Shown: positions 27,301 to 34,048 of the stretch, piece after piece
How positions within the stretch are numbered: position 1 is the stretch's first letter
Layout of the letters: every line of letters begins with the position of its first letter
Assembly (NCBI RefSeq): GCF_019972135.1
Contig: NZ_BPFI01000001.1
Location: forward strand, 169,106 to 233,105
Length of the DNA: 64,000 bases
Direction: 5' to 3'
Origin: Sulfurovum sp. TSL1
GTDB taxonomy: Bacteria; Campylobacterota; Campylobacteria; Campylobacterales; Sulfurovaceae
Position numbers and translations under genes: made by a program
Notes under the pieces: generated by a model
The model's database searches: none
What the model was told of the DNA's origin: nothing
Seen by the model: only the letters and a program-made list of their open reading frames with translations

Positions 27301-27954
27301 ATCCAGATAGGTGTTTTCCATGGCTGCACTGTAGACCTTTTTTAACTGTTCGGATATGTGACGAATATTGTTCTCATAGGCATGCGGGATGATCTGTGAA
27401 AAAAGGTTCGATATTTTAATAGAGAGATAATCCACATCAGGATTTTGCAAGAGTTTGATATATTTTCCCACTCTTTTGTCCGCTTCTTCTCTGCTTAGAA
27501 CGATCTCTCCGATCACATTGATGTTGACCCTGGTACCCTCTTTTTTTCTTTTGTGTATATGCTTTGAGAGCACAGGGTCTTCTCCCTGGATAACAATGGC
27601 ACTGATATCGTTTCTGAGATATTTGACAAAAAGAGGAATGGAGATGGAGGTAAGATAGATACCGACATCGCGAAAGAGCCAGATCAGGATCTGCTCAAAC
27701 TGAGAAAAGAAGTCTGTGCTTTTGTATTTTTCAAAGATGTACTCCAATTGATCAGCAACCCTGTCGGGGTTGCTGGAGCGAAAGCTTTGGTCCAATAATT
27801 CGATAAGAAAAATTTTGTTGACCGGGTTTTTCAGCATTTTTAACATCATATCGTGAAAATCCTGCTCCTGACCCTTGCGTGAAACCTGTATCTTCTTTTG
27901 CCATTGATAGGCAACTTCTTTTACATCCTGTGCTATGTTTTCTGGTATAGTCAA
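24370..27954 (-). CDS. putA: Bifunctional proline dehydrogenase / P5C dehydrogenase
   Basis: 1194 residues. The N-terminal half is the FAD-dependent proline dehydrogenase barrel (RIVKGANQEMELTE, LRRFDENTAEQNFLR-like segment). The middle is the P5C dehydrogenase with SPWNFPIAIP and catalytic Cys in HNSGQKCSATS. About 200 extra C-terminal residues resemble the CTD of longer PutAs. There is no N-terminal ribbon-helix-helix, so it is not expected to repress its own gene. The start appears to be TTG, six bases after GAGGGA. Confidence 0.93.
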   Translation of the reverse strand: MTIPENIAQDVKEVAYQWQKKIQVSRKGQEQDFHDMMLKMLKNPVNKIFLIELLDQSFRSSNPDRVADQLEYIFEKYKSTDFFSQFEQILIWLFRDVGIYLTSISIPLFVKYLRNDISAIVIQGEDPVLSKHIHKRKKEGTRVNINVIGEIVLSREEADKRVGKYIKLLQNPDVDYLSIKISNLFSQIIPHAYENNIRHISEQLKKVYSAAMENTYLDKDGNVHHKFVNLDMEEYRDIQMTIDSFKTVLEMDAYKNLHAGIVIQTYLPDAMIHIKELYAWAKKRVQSGGAPIKIRIVKGANQEMELTEASLRGWPNVTYSSKAETDANYKIAMNFLLDPEVAPYVHTGVASHNLFDHALAMLLAKERKVEKYVTAEMLEGMSEAAYQVLKDQGLNVILYAPTATKETFTNAIAYLVRRFDENTAEQNFLRHSFGLEVDTPAWDILVKSYDDALALMPTVDQEPYRTQDRNREIVKETIDVKRYHFENEPDTDFVLEPNREWAEKIRDKWQNIGEMGGFNAYPVVGGEIVQRDLHVDVIDKSQYHEKKLAGRYAEATPEDMKRAIATAKEDPDGWRKLTVEQRQEILMDVAHEIRVARADLIGVAAAEVGKVFTETDVEVSEAIDFANFYPYSVAKISALTGVEATGKGVGLVISPWNFPIAIPVGGVAASLAAGNTVILKPAEDSILCGYRLCQCFWDAGISKNTLQFIPGRGSVVGEHMIPSRDIDFTIFTGGEKTAYSIIKSRPDIALSAETGGKDATIVTALADRDQAIKNVIVSAFHNSGQKCSATSLLVLEKELFEDEAFKQTIKEAVESLQTGSVWDFSNRIGTLSNLPSGELKKALTYLDEGEAWLVKPGFADKGNPYMLTPSVRWGTKRDDFCHMNELFGPVLSVMCAEDLDDAIDIVNATGYGLTSGIESLDKREQDYWKEHIIAGNLYINRVTTGAIVTRQPFGGMRKSAIGSGKKAGGFNYVSQFMNLTYQETNLYESCSSRFLDQMRVLLTRDTVFNDECEAALRHMCHFTHWYEVEFLKEHDYAHIRGESNIIRYLPVKSVLLRIEENDALDEILTTIMAVKMIGAQLHISIPERSRKAELIWLESKQNSFIGQEDSFARDDEDALIGKIPEVQRVRFLHPDNVSQNIYNAIADKAIYIASENFVSHGRLELMHYFIEQSISNSYHRYGNLGIQSIKFEEI

Positions 27955-28213
27955 GTCGTTTCCCTCTCTTTTGATATCATTACGATAGCATTAATAGACC
28001 TACATTGTAACGTATCTATAGCATTTATGCGAACTTTTACAGTCTGGTATTTTCTCCAAAGACTACCTTTTGATGCGATATACTCAGGTTATCTGCATTG
28101 CCAAGGAGCTTAAAAAATCGAATTTCTCTTCTCTAGACAGAGCTAAACAGTTTTTTAGATAAATAAATTTTATTTTTAATTTCCATATAATTGTGTATAT
28201 TTTGAACATATAG

Positions 28214-28254
28214 TATGTTAAATATTTACACCAAGTTGGTATCATTTTAACATA
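28214..28254. promoter_or_regulatory. Nested palindrome, candidate operator
   Basis: Outer arms TATGTTAAA (28214-28222) and TTTAACATA (28246-28254) share almost the same centre as an inner ACCAA-G-TTGGT (28230-28240). The site lies about 104 bases before the MerR-type gene and 260 bases before putA. Confidence 0.5.
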
Positions 28255-28266
28255 TTTAAATTACTC

Positions 28267-28297
28267 ATGACTTAAATAAAATGTCATAACATATAAT
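28267..28297 (+). promoter_or_regulatory. Candidate MerR-type promoter/operator
   Basis: ATGAC (28267-28271) and GTCAT (28283-28287) form a dyad with an 11-base spacer that ends five bases before a TATAAT (28292-28297). A dyad just upstream of the -10 is the usual layout of MerR-family operators, here upstream of a MerR-type gene. It is a positional inference. Confidence 0.4.
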
Positions 28298-28357
28298 ATA
28301 AGTATGCTGTTTAATTCTAAGTAGTGTAAAATATGACAAAGAAAATAAGGGGAAACA

Positions 28358-28696
28358 TTGGCATTGGTAGATAATAAAAAAGATATATTGCCATTGAGCA
28401 GTATTGCAGAACTCCTGACCACAAAAATAAGAACCCTGAAGATGTACGAAGAGAAAGGTTTGCTTCCTCCTAAAGAGGAGAATAAAAAGCTCTATTCTAT
28501 AGATGATGTCAAACTGATTGCTTTTACGCACTATTTGGCCAGTGTTAAAAAAATCAATGCAAACGGTATCAAATATATATTGGAAATGCTTCACAGCAAT
28601 ATGGATGAACAGAACAGAGAAACCTTTTTAACCCTGGTTGAAAAAAAGATGGAACAACTATCGGGTATCGACATCAAAGATGTGGAGACGATGTAG
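28358..28696 (+). CDS. MerR-family transcriptional regulator (HspR-like size)
   Basis: 112 residues. The winged-helix start SSIAELLTTKIRTLKMYEEKGLLPP and YSIDDVKLIAFTHYL are the MerR HTH and wing, followed by a short helical C-terminus with no cysteine-based metal site or ligand domain. The small size resembles HspR-like or YfmP-like members. The start is TTG at 28358, after AAGGGGA at 28348-28354. Candidate self-operator dyads lie upstream. Its targets are unknown; putA on the other strand is a possible one. Confidence 0.78.
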   Translation: MALVDNKKDILPLSSIAELLTTKIRTLKMYEEKGLLPPKEENKKLYSIDDVKLIAFTHYLASVKKINANGIKYILEMLHSNMDEQNRETFLTLVEKKMEQLSGIDIKDVETM

Positions 28697-28732
28697 GGCC
28701 ATAATGAACCGCGTTTTATTTTGGATAGGGGA

Positions 28733-28750
28733 CCACTCTAAAGAGAGTGG
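28733..28750. terminator. Hairpin between convergent regulator and nitroreductase
   Basis: CCACTCT (28733-28739) pairs perfectly with AGAGTGG (28744-28750) over the AAAG loop. It lies between two convergent stops and probably serves as a terminator, though no T-run follows on either side. Confidence 0.5.
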
Positions 28751-28768
28751 CTAAAGCAGGGTACTTAT

Positions 28769-29398
28769 TTACTTTATAAACTCAACGACTTCATCAAAAG
28801 GAAGTCTCAGCTGTGTGGATTGTGCATTGAGCCTATAGCCAAACGGTACGATCACAGCGACCTGGTACTTGCTTGTATCAAGCCCTAAGACCTCTTCGAC
28901 ATTTTCTTTTTCAAAACCCTCTATAGGACAGGAATCTATCCCTATAAAAGCAGCCGCAGTCATCATGTTCCCTAAAGCGATGTAGCTTTGTTTGGATGTC
29001 CATGCATAGATGTTCTCATCAGAACTCAGTGTTTTTTCCAAGTGTTTGGCATAGATATCCATATAAAAATCCAATTGTTCTTGAGGCATTTCACGTCGCA
29101 TAAATCTCTTTTTGGGCATACCGCTCTCTACTTTAACATTTTCTATACCGGCAAGTACAATGACCAGGTGTGAACAGGAAGTGACCTGCACCTGACCCCA
29201 GCAGAAAGGTCTTAGTTTCGCTTTTAGATCTTCATTGGTGATGACAAGGAACTTCCATGCCTCCATACCAAAGGAAGAGGGTGACTTTCTTCCTGCTTCC
29301 AGGATGTAATGCATCTCTTCATCACTGATCTTTTTGGTTTCATCAAATATTTTGCAGGCGTGCCTGAAATCCATTGCTTTGGTAAAATCATTTTGCAT
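28769..29398 (-). CDS. NAD(P)H-dependent nitroreductase family oxidoreductase
   Basis: 209 residues. The FMN phosphate loop FRHACKIFDE, the signature GRKSPSSFGMEAWKFLVI and the late SCPIEGFEKENVEEVLGL match NfsB/YfkO-type flavoproteins. Activity on quinones, nitro compounds or flavins is expected; the natural substrate is unknown. SD AAGGA precedes the ATG. It is a single gene with its own promoter region. Confidence 0.87.
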   Translation of the reverse strand: MQNDFTKAMDFRHACKIFDETKKISDEEMHYILEAGRKSPSSFGMEAWKFLVITNEDLKAKLRPFCWGQVQVTSCSHLVIVLAGIENVKVESGMPKKRFMRREMPQEQLDFYMDIYAKHLEKTLSSDENIYAWTSKQSYIALGNMMTAAAFIGIDSCPIEGFEKENVEEVLGLDTSKYQVAVIVPFGYRLNAQSTQLRLPFDEVVEFIK

Positions 29399-29528
29399 TG
29401 TTTATCCTTTTTTTATCTAGGGTGATAGGCTATCATATATGTCATAGGGTGTCAAGATGTATCTTGAAAAAGATAAATAATATTCTAATGTAAATTACCC
29501 TATGATACATAAAAAACAAGGAGAAAAG

Positions 29529-30059
29529 ATGCGATATATTTGGATAGTCATGATCATAGGTTCACTTTTACAGGCTGAGAGTTTTACGTTGGAAAGCGAG
29601 ACACTCCAAGGACAGATGGTGAAAGCTCAGGAGTTTGATGGTTTTGGATGTAACGGAAAAAATATCTCCCCGGAACTGCACTGGGATCACGCACCAAAGG
29701 GTACAAAAAGTTTTGCTGTCACCGTGTATGATCCTGACGCACCGACAGGCAGCGGATGGTGGCACTGGTTGATCGTGAACATTCCGGTTGATACCCATAA
29801 GATAGCAGCAGATGCTTCAGCGAAAAAAACACTGCCAAAAGGTGCGCTGGAAACCACGACTGATTATGGGCATGCAGGTTTTGGCGGAGCCTGTCCTCCA
29901 CAGGGAGACAAAGCACACCGTTATATCTTTACCGTACATGCACTGGATGTTGAGAGTTTACCTGTCAATGCGGAGAGCAAAAGTGCGGTGGTAGGCTTTA
30001 TGATCAACAAACATACGATCCAAAAAGCGTCAATGATCTCTTATTATCAAAGAGATTAA
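29529..30059 (+). CDS. Exported YbhB/YbcL family (PEBP/Raf kinase inhibitor-like) protein
   Basis: 176 residues from the ATG at 29529, after AAGGAGA; an earlier ATG at 29502 lies upstream of that site. A signal peptide (MRYIWIVMIIGSLLQAES) precedes the PEBP fold with ISPELHWDHAPKGTKSFAVT, YDPDAPTGSGWWHWLIVNIP and YGHAGFGGACPPQGDKAHRYIFTVHAL. Ligands may be anionic phosphates; the function in bacteria is unclear. It overlaps the convergent cutA gene by 4 bases. Confidence 0.88.
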   Translation: MRYIWIVMIIGSLLQAESFTLESETLQGQMVKAQEFDGFGCNGKNISPELHWDHAPKGTKSFAVTVYDPDAPTGSGWWHWLIVNIPVDTHKIAADASAKKTLPKGALETTTDYGHAGFGGACPPQGDKAHRYIFTVHALDVESLPVNAESKSAVVGFMINKHTIQKASMISYYQRD

Positions 30060-30382
30060 GTTTTTGTGGTCTCTTCATCTATCCATTGAAGGTACTCCGG
30101 ATTTGCACCTGAGAGGGGTACCATGATGATCTCAGGCAGATCATAGGTATGCAGGTGCCCGATCTCTGTTTGAATCGTTTCAAAGAGCGATCTTTTGGTT
30201 TTCATCTGAAGGCGTATCTCTTCAGAGTGTATGATCTTTTCTTGCCAGTGATACGCACTTTGTATGGTGGTAGACTGTACGCAGGCAACCAGTTTCTTTT
30301 CCAAGAGAACCTGAGTGATGAGATCGGCATTTTCTTTTGTATCAGTGGTGGTAGCGATGATACCGTAATCAGAGGCTTCCAT
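30056..30382 (-). CDS. cutA: CutA divalent cation tolerance protein
   Basis: 108 residues, ferredoxin-like trimer fold with the signature KLVACVQSTTIQSAYHWQEKI and ETIQTEIGHLHTYDLPEIIMVPL. The role in metal tolerance is from E. coli and is not well defined mechanistically. SD AAAGG precedes the ATG. It overlaps the upstream phosphatase gene by 14 bases, so they are translated together. Confidence 0.92.
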   Translation of the reverse strand: MEASDYGIIATTTDTKENADLITQVLLEKKLVACVQSTTIQSAYHWQEKIIHSEEIRLQMKTKRSLFETIQTEIGHLHTYDLPEIIMVPLSGANPEYLQWIDEETTKT

Positions 30383-30824
30383 GTTTTACCTTTTCCATAA
30401 AATCTTCTACACAGTGTGAGATCATCGTATAGACTTTGTCAAATCCTTCAAAGCCATCAAAGAAGTAAGGGTCAGGGACATCTTCCCCCATATAGTCTCC
30501 AAAATCACCTATAAGATAGACGTGTTCAAATCCGAAAGCTTCCAGATCTGCTTTATTTTGCCGGTCCATGGCTATCACATATTTAAATAGCGAAATATCT
30601 TCTTTGGAAACAGGGCGAGAGCGTTGTTGAGAGATGTCGATATGATATCTGTTCGCGATCTCGATAGAGTGTTGACAGGGTGTTTCACCCTTGTGCCAAT
30701 CACTTGTCCCGGCCGAATCGATGAAAAGTTCGAGTTTGTTAGTGTTGACGATACGCTCTGCAACACCATGGGCCAGAGGACTGCGACAGATGTTTCCTAA
30801 GCATACAAATAATATACGATCCAT
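30369..30824 (-). CDS. Low-molecular-weight protein tyrosine phosphatase
   Basis: 151 residues from ATG 30824, after AAGGGG. The P-loop CLGNICRSPLA contains the CX5R nucleophile, and the general acid loop has VPDPYFFDGFEGFDKVY. This is the ArsC/Wzb-like LMW-PTP group; SAGTSDWHKGE is the family segment after the P-loop. Its substrates are unknown, with no capsule locus nearby. The next gene downstream is cutA, overlapping. Confidence 0.9.
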   Translation of the reverse strand: MDRILFVCLGNICRSPLAHGVAERIVNTNKLELFIDSAGTSDWHKGETPCQHSIEIANRYHIDISQQRSRPVSKEDISLFKYVIAMDRQNKADLEAFGFEHVYLIGDFGDYMGEDVPDPYFFDGFEGFDKVYTMISHCVEDFMEKVKHGSL

Positions 30825-30900
30825 AGTTCCCCTTTTATTTCTATAGTGTACAATACCAAAAATATTATGAAAGATACAGCTAAAATGAAAGAGTATTCGT

Positions 30901-31362
30901 ATGAAGATCAATGTAATCATTATTGATAAAAAAGGGAAAGATAACTTATATGCCGGGTTGATAGAGCATTATAAGAAGATAGCGAAACCTTTTGCAAAAG
31001 TGGAGATCATCGAAGTTTTTGACAAAGAGATAGCCAAAGCTCAGGATATCTCAGCGGAAGCTGCTCAAAAATCATACACCAAGGCATTAGAAAAGTATTT
31101 GGATTCAGGTATAAATATAGCGCTGGATCCTTCATCTAAAGAAGTAGACAGTCATGAATTTGCAAATTTGCTTAAGGATAGCGTTCAGATAAATCTCTTT
31201 ATTGGCGGTGCATACGGCTTTGAGAGGGATTTTTTAACTAAATGTAATAATGCAATATCATTTGGTAAAATTACGCTGTCACATAAACTTGTGAAAGTTG
31301 TATTGATGGAACAGATCTTTAGAGGTTTGACCATTAATCATAATCACCCATATCATAAATAG
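30901..31362 (+). CDS. rlmH: 23S rRNA (pseudouridine1915-N3)-methyltransferase
   Basis: 153 residues, the normal RlmH length. The SPOUT knot is shown by NIALDPSSKEVDSHEFANLL, LFIGGAYGFERDF and the C-terminal ISFGKITLSHKLVKVVLMEQIFRG. It methylates Psi1915 in helix 69 of 23S rRNA. It is followed 11 bases later by the dksA-type gene. Confidence 0.93.
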   Translation: MKINVIIIDKKGKDNLYAGLIEHYKKIAKPFAKVEIIEVFDKEIAKAQDISAEAAQKSYTKALEKYLDSGINIALDPSSKEVDSHEFANLLKDSVQINLFIGGAYGFERDFLTKCNNAISFGKITLSHKLVKVVLMEQIFRGLTINHNHPYHK

Positions 31363-31373
31363 GAAAACATGAA

Positions 31374-31730
31374 ATGTTAACAGAAACAGAGTTAAATGAA
31401 TTTCAAAACAAATTACTGGACAGAAGAGTTCAGATAGAAAAGAACCTTAGAGGTACAAGCCTTGAATTAGAGGGAATGAGAGAACTTGAGTTGAATGATG
31501 AAGGTGATTTTGCCGCTGCCTCAGCAGAAGCTGTGATAGATAGTGCAATTTTAGTACAACAGCGTAAAGAATTAAACGAAATTGAACTTGCTTTAGATAA
31601 AATAAAGGGAGGAGTTTTCGGTATATGTGAAATGTGTGAGGAAGCTATAGGCAGACGACGTCTAGAAGTGAAGAACTTTGCACGTTTTTGTATCACATGT
31701 CGTGAGATCAACGAAAAAGCGACCAAATAG
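31374..31730 (+). CDS. dksA: DksA/TraR-family RNA polymerase-binding zinc finger protein
   Basis: 118 residues. The coiled-coil tip has the DksA-like DxxDxA (Asp42, Asp45, Ala47), and the Zn finger uses Cys85, Cys88, Cys106 and Cys109 (CEMC and CITC). Binding in the RNA polymerase secondary channel with ppGpp is inferred from the family. An ATG four bases upstream opens only a two-codon frame. It follows rlmH. Confidence 0.9.
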   Translation: MLTETELNEFQNKLLDRRVQIEKNLRGTSLELEGMRELELNDEGDFAAASAEAVIDSAILVQQRKELNEIELALDKIKGGVFGICEMCEEAIGRRRLEVKNFARFCITCREINEKATK

Positions 31731-31844
31731 ATTTTCTATATTTAATGCAACAGCTTAGGTGAACTCTCTGATAAAGGGAATAGAGTGTTTACGTAGATAT
31801 ATAGCTTCATTCTATTTGCGTCGCTTACACAATAAGGGGATAAA

Positions 31845-32891
31845 ATGAGACTTGCTCTGTATATTTTTGTTACTTTTGCACTTATGGCAGTGATCGCTGC
31901 GTTTACCTATACGGTGAATCCGGACCATTACGCGATAGAGTTGATGGGGATTACTTTTAATTTCCCTGTAGCGGTATGGATGGTTCTGCCTATGCTGCTT
32001 TTATTGATCTTTACCTTGCTGCATATGCTTATTTATGGTTTAAAAAATTATTTTATACTCAAAAAATGGCAAAAAGATGCCAGTACTTTAGAAGACGCAT
32101 TGTACTGGTCACTGATCAATGAGCCAAAAGAACAAAAGTATGGATTGGATGCAGTGAGAAGCTCTGCATCACTTTTAGGCAAAGCATCCCTAATCATTAC
32201 TGATACGATGGAAGGTTTAACACCAAGACTCACACGTGTAGTCAATATCTTACAGAAAATAAAAAATGGTGAGTATGTTGACTTTAAAGAAGAAAAAATG
32301 AGTAAGGTCTTTCATGCAAATAACCCGATCTTGACACAGAACAATCTGAACCGTCTTCAATCTGATGAGAAATTCATTGAAGAGGTACTAAAGTCTACAT
32401 CAGAATACTCTGAGGTCGTAAAGGCAGAAGCACTTGACCGTTTTGCCCGTAAAGAGAACTTTGTAAAAGCCCGAAAATATGTTAAGGTCTTTGATACGAA
32501 AAGCTTTTTCACCATGCTTGAGAGAGTGACTGAAGAAAATAAACTTGAACTGACACCAGAGATAGTTTCAGAATTTGTACAGGTACTTGATATGGGATGT
32601 CAAGATTTTATCAAAATCGCTTCGGTGACGAAGAAATATTTTAATCCAGATGAGAACCTGGCACTCTTCAGAAGTTATCAGATTGAAAACCCTAAGGCAC
32701 AAAATGCCTATCTTTATCTTTTGTTTGAATATGAGTTGTTGGAGCAAGTCGCAATCTACTTGAGCGAACAGGAAGAGAATGAATTTATAAAGTTCAGAGC
32801 ACTTTGGGAATTAAAACAAGAACATACCAAATATACATTAGAAGATATTATCGATATACAAACCATTTGTAATGAAACTAGATTTTACTAA
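31845..32891 (+). CDS. Conserved two-TM membrane protein of unknown function
   Basis: 348 residues. Two N-terminal membrane helices (residues about 5-22 and 44-68) precede a mostly helical cytosolic region with no recognised motif (DAVRSSASLLGKASLI, RFARKENFVKARKYVKVFD). Similar proteins are found next to dusB in this phylum as far as I recall. AAGGGGATAAA precedes the ATG. It overlaps the dusB start by 20 bases. Confidence 0.65.
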   Translation: MRLALYIFVTFALMAVIAAFTYTVNPDHYAIELMGITFNFPVAVWMVLPMLLLLIFTLLHMLIYGLKNYFILKKWQKDASTLEDALYWSLINEPKEQKYGLDAVRSSASLLGKASLIITDTMEGLTPRLTRVVNILQKIKNGEYVDFKEEKMSKVFHANNPILTQNNLNRLQSDEKFIEEVLKSTSEYSEVVKAEALDRFARKENFVKARKYVKVFDTKSFFTMLERVTEENKLELTPEIVSEFVQVLDMGCQDFIKIASVTKKYFNPDENLALFRSYQIENPKAQNAYLYLLFEYELLEQVAIYLSEQEENEFIKFRALWELKQEHTKYTLEDIIDIQTICNETRFY

Positions 32892-33825
32892 ACCCCTTTA
32901 CGTCTTAGCCCCTCTTGCGGGCTTTACCGATCTCCCTTTTCGTTCCGTAGTGAAGAAATTTGGTGTTGACCTGACCATTTCAGAAATGATAAGTTCCAAT
33001 GCATTGGTCCACAATTCCAAGAAAACATTTCGTATGCTGGAGAAAAGCCCTATAGAGGACCCCTATGCTATCCAGATAGCGGGTTCTGACCTGGATGTCA
33101 TTAAGCGTGCAGTTGAAATCATCAATGAGATAGACGGTATTACGGCGATAGATCTCAATTGCGGCTGTCCCGCACCAAAGGTAGTGAACAACCTTCAGGG
33201 GTCCTCGTTACTTACAGATCTGCCTCAAATGGGTAAAGTGATCGAAACGATCAAAAAATACTCCAACAAAGAATATACTTCAGTCAAATTCCGTTTGGGG
33301 TTTAACGAAAAGAACCATGAAGAGATAGCACGTATATGCGAAGGGTCCGGAGCAGACTACATCGCTGTACACGGAAGAACAAGAGCAGGAAGATACAAGG
33401 CTGCTGTGGATTATGATGCAATAGCACAGGTCAAGCAGACCGTATCCATACCGGTCATTGCCAACGGCGATATAGACTCTCCTGCCAAAGCGAAATGGGT
33501 ACTGGAACATACAGGTGCAGATGGCATCATGATAGGACGTGCAGCAGTAGGTAAACCATGGATATTTAAACAGATCAAAGAGGGTATGGAAGAACCCACT
33601 TCCGAACTCATTAAAGAAGTTGTTCTGGAACATTTTGACCAGATGATCAAACATTATGACAAGTATGGAGCGATCATTTTTAGAAAAAATCTTCACTCCT
33701 ACTCTAAAGCGGGTTACCAAGGCGCTTCTGCATTTAGAAATGATGTCAACGGCATAGAAGATCCCGAAGAGATGAGAGCAGTAATAGAAGCATTTTTTTC
33801 TCAGCCTCTGATTTCTGCACCTTGA
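32872..33825 (+). CDS. dusB: tRNA-dihydrouridine synthase
   Basis: 317 residues. The FMN-dependent Dus fold has APLAGFTDLPFRSV, catalytic Cys in DLNCGCPAPKVV, HGRTRAGRYKAAVDYDAI and VIANGDIDSPAKAKWVL with GADGIMIGRAAVGKPWIF. It reduces specific uridines in tRNA D-loops. Its last ~100 bases recur in altered form after the next gene (35980-36053), see findings. Confidence 0.93.
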   Translation: MKLDFTKPLYVLAPLAGFTDLPFRSVVKKFGVDLTISEMISSNALVHNSKKTFRMLEKSPIEDPYAIQIAGSDLDVIKRAVEIINEIDGITAIDLNCGCPAPKVVNNLQGSSLLTDLPQMGKVIETIKKYSNKEYTSVKFRLGFNEKNHEEIARICEGSGADYIAVHGRTRAGRYKAAVDYDAIAQVKQTVSIPVIANGDIDSPAKAKWVLEHTGADGIMIGRAAVGKPWIFKQIKEGMEEPTSELIKEVVLEHFDQMIKHYDKYGAIIFRKNLHSYSKAGYQGASAFRNDVNGIEDPEEMRAVIEAFFSQPLISAP

Positions 33826-33880
33826 TAATCATTCAATCATTTTTGTATTAAATTTCTCATATTTTTTCATCAACTTGACT

Positions 33881-33910
33881 AAAAAACACCGTCAATATGT
33901 GTTGTTTTTT
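33881..33910 (+). terminator. Terminator-like hairpin after dusB
   Basis: AAAAAACAC faces GTGTTGTTTTTT; ACAC/GTGT and the A/T runs pair with a two-base bulge. The right arm ends in a T-run, as expected for intrinsic termination of dusB. Confidence 0.45.
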
Positions 33911-33922
33911 ATCTAAACGGGC

Positions 33923-33956
33923 TTTACACATTGTTTCTATTTAATATACTTATAAT
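33923..33956 (+). promoter_or_regulatory. Candidate sigma-70 promoter for the diguanylate cyclase gene
   Basis: TTTACA (33923-33928) and TATACT (33945-33950) are spaced by 16 bases; two further TATAAT hexamers follow (33951 and 33961). It lies in a strongly AT-rich gap, so chance matches are possible. Confidence 0.35.
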
Positions 33957-34048
33957 ATACTATAATTTTAATTTTGTATATAGTTTCTCTATGATGGAGA
34001 ATATGGAAGTAAGAGCCATTTTACAGCGTATCGGTACTGGAGGCAAAG

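Larger units (their letters stand above)
27955..28357. other. 403-base AT-rich intergenic region between divergent putA and the MerR-type gene
   Basis: No coding frame with supportable start and length was found. The right half holds a nested palindrome (28214-28254), a shorter dyad (28267-28287) and a TATAAT (28292-28297). The left half, near the putA start, shows nothing I recognise. Confidence 0.6.

Noticed and set aside
27898-28113. 71-residue plus-strand frame across the putA start
   Set aside because: It is antisense to putA for the first 57 bases, has no SD and matches no pattern I know.
30369-30920. Longer phosphatase start at 30920
   Set aside because: The extra 32 residues are not part of the LMW-PTP fold and AAGGGG supports the ATG at 30824.
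33992-34048. In-frame ATGs upstream of the diguanylate cyclase start
   Set aside because: They would add MMENMEVRAIYSVSVLEAK but lack an SD, whereas GGAGG sits six bases before the ATG at 34049.
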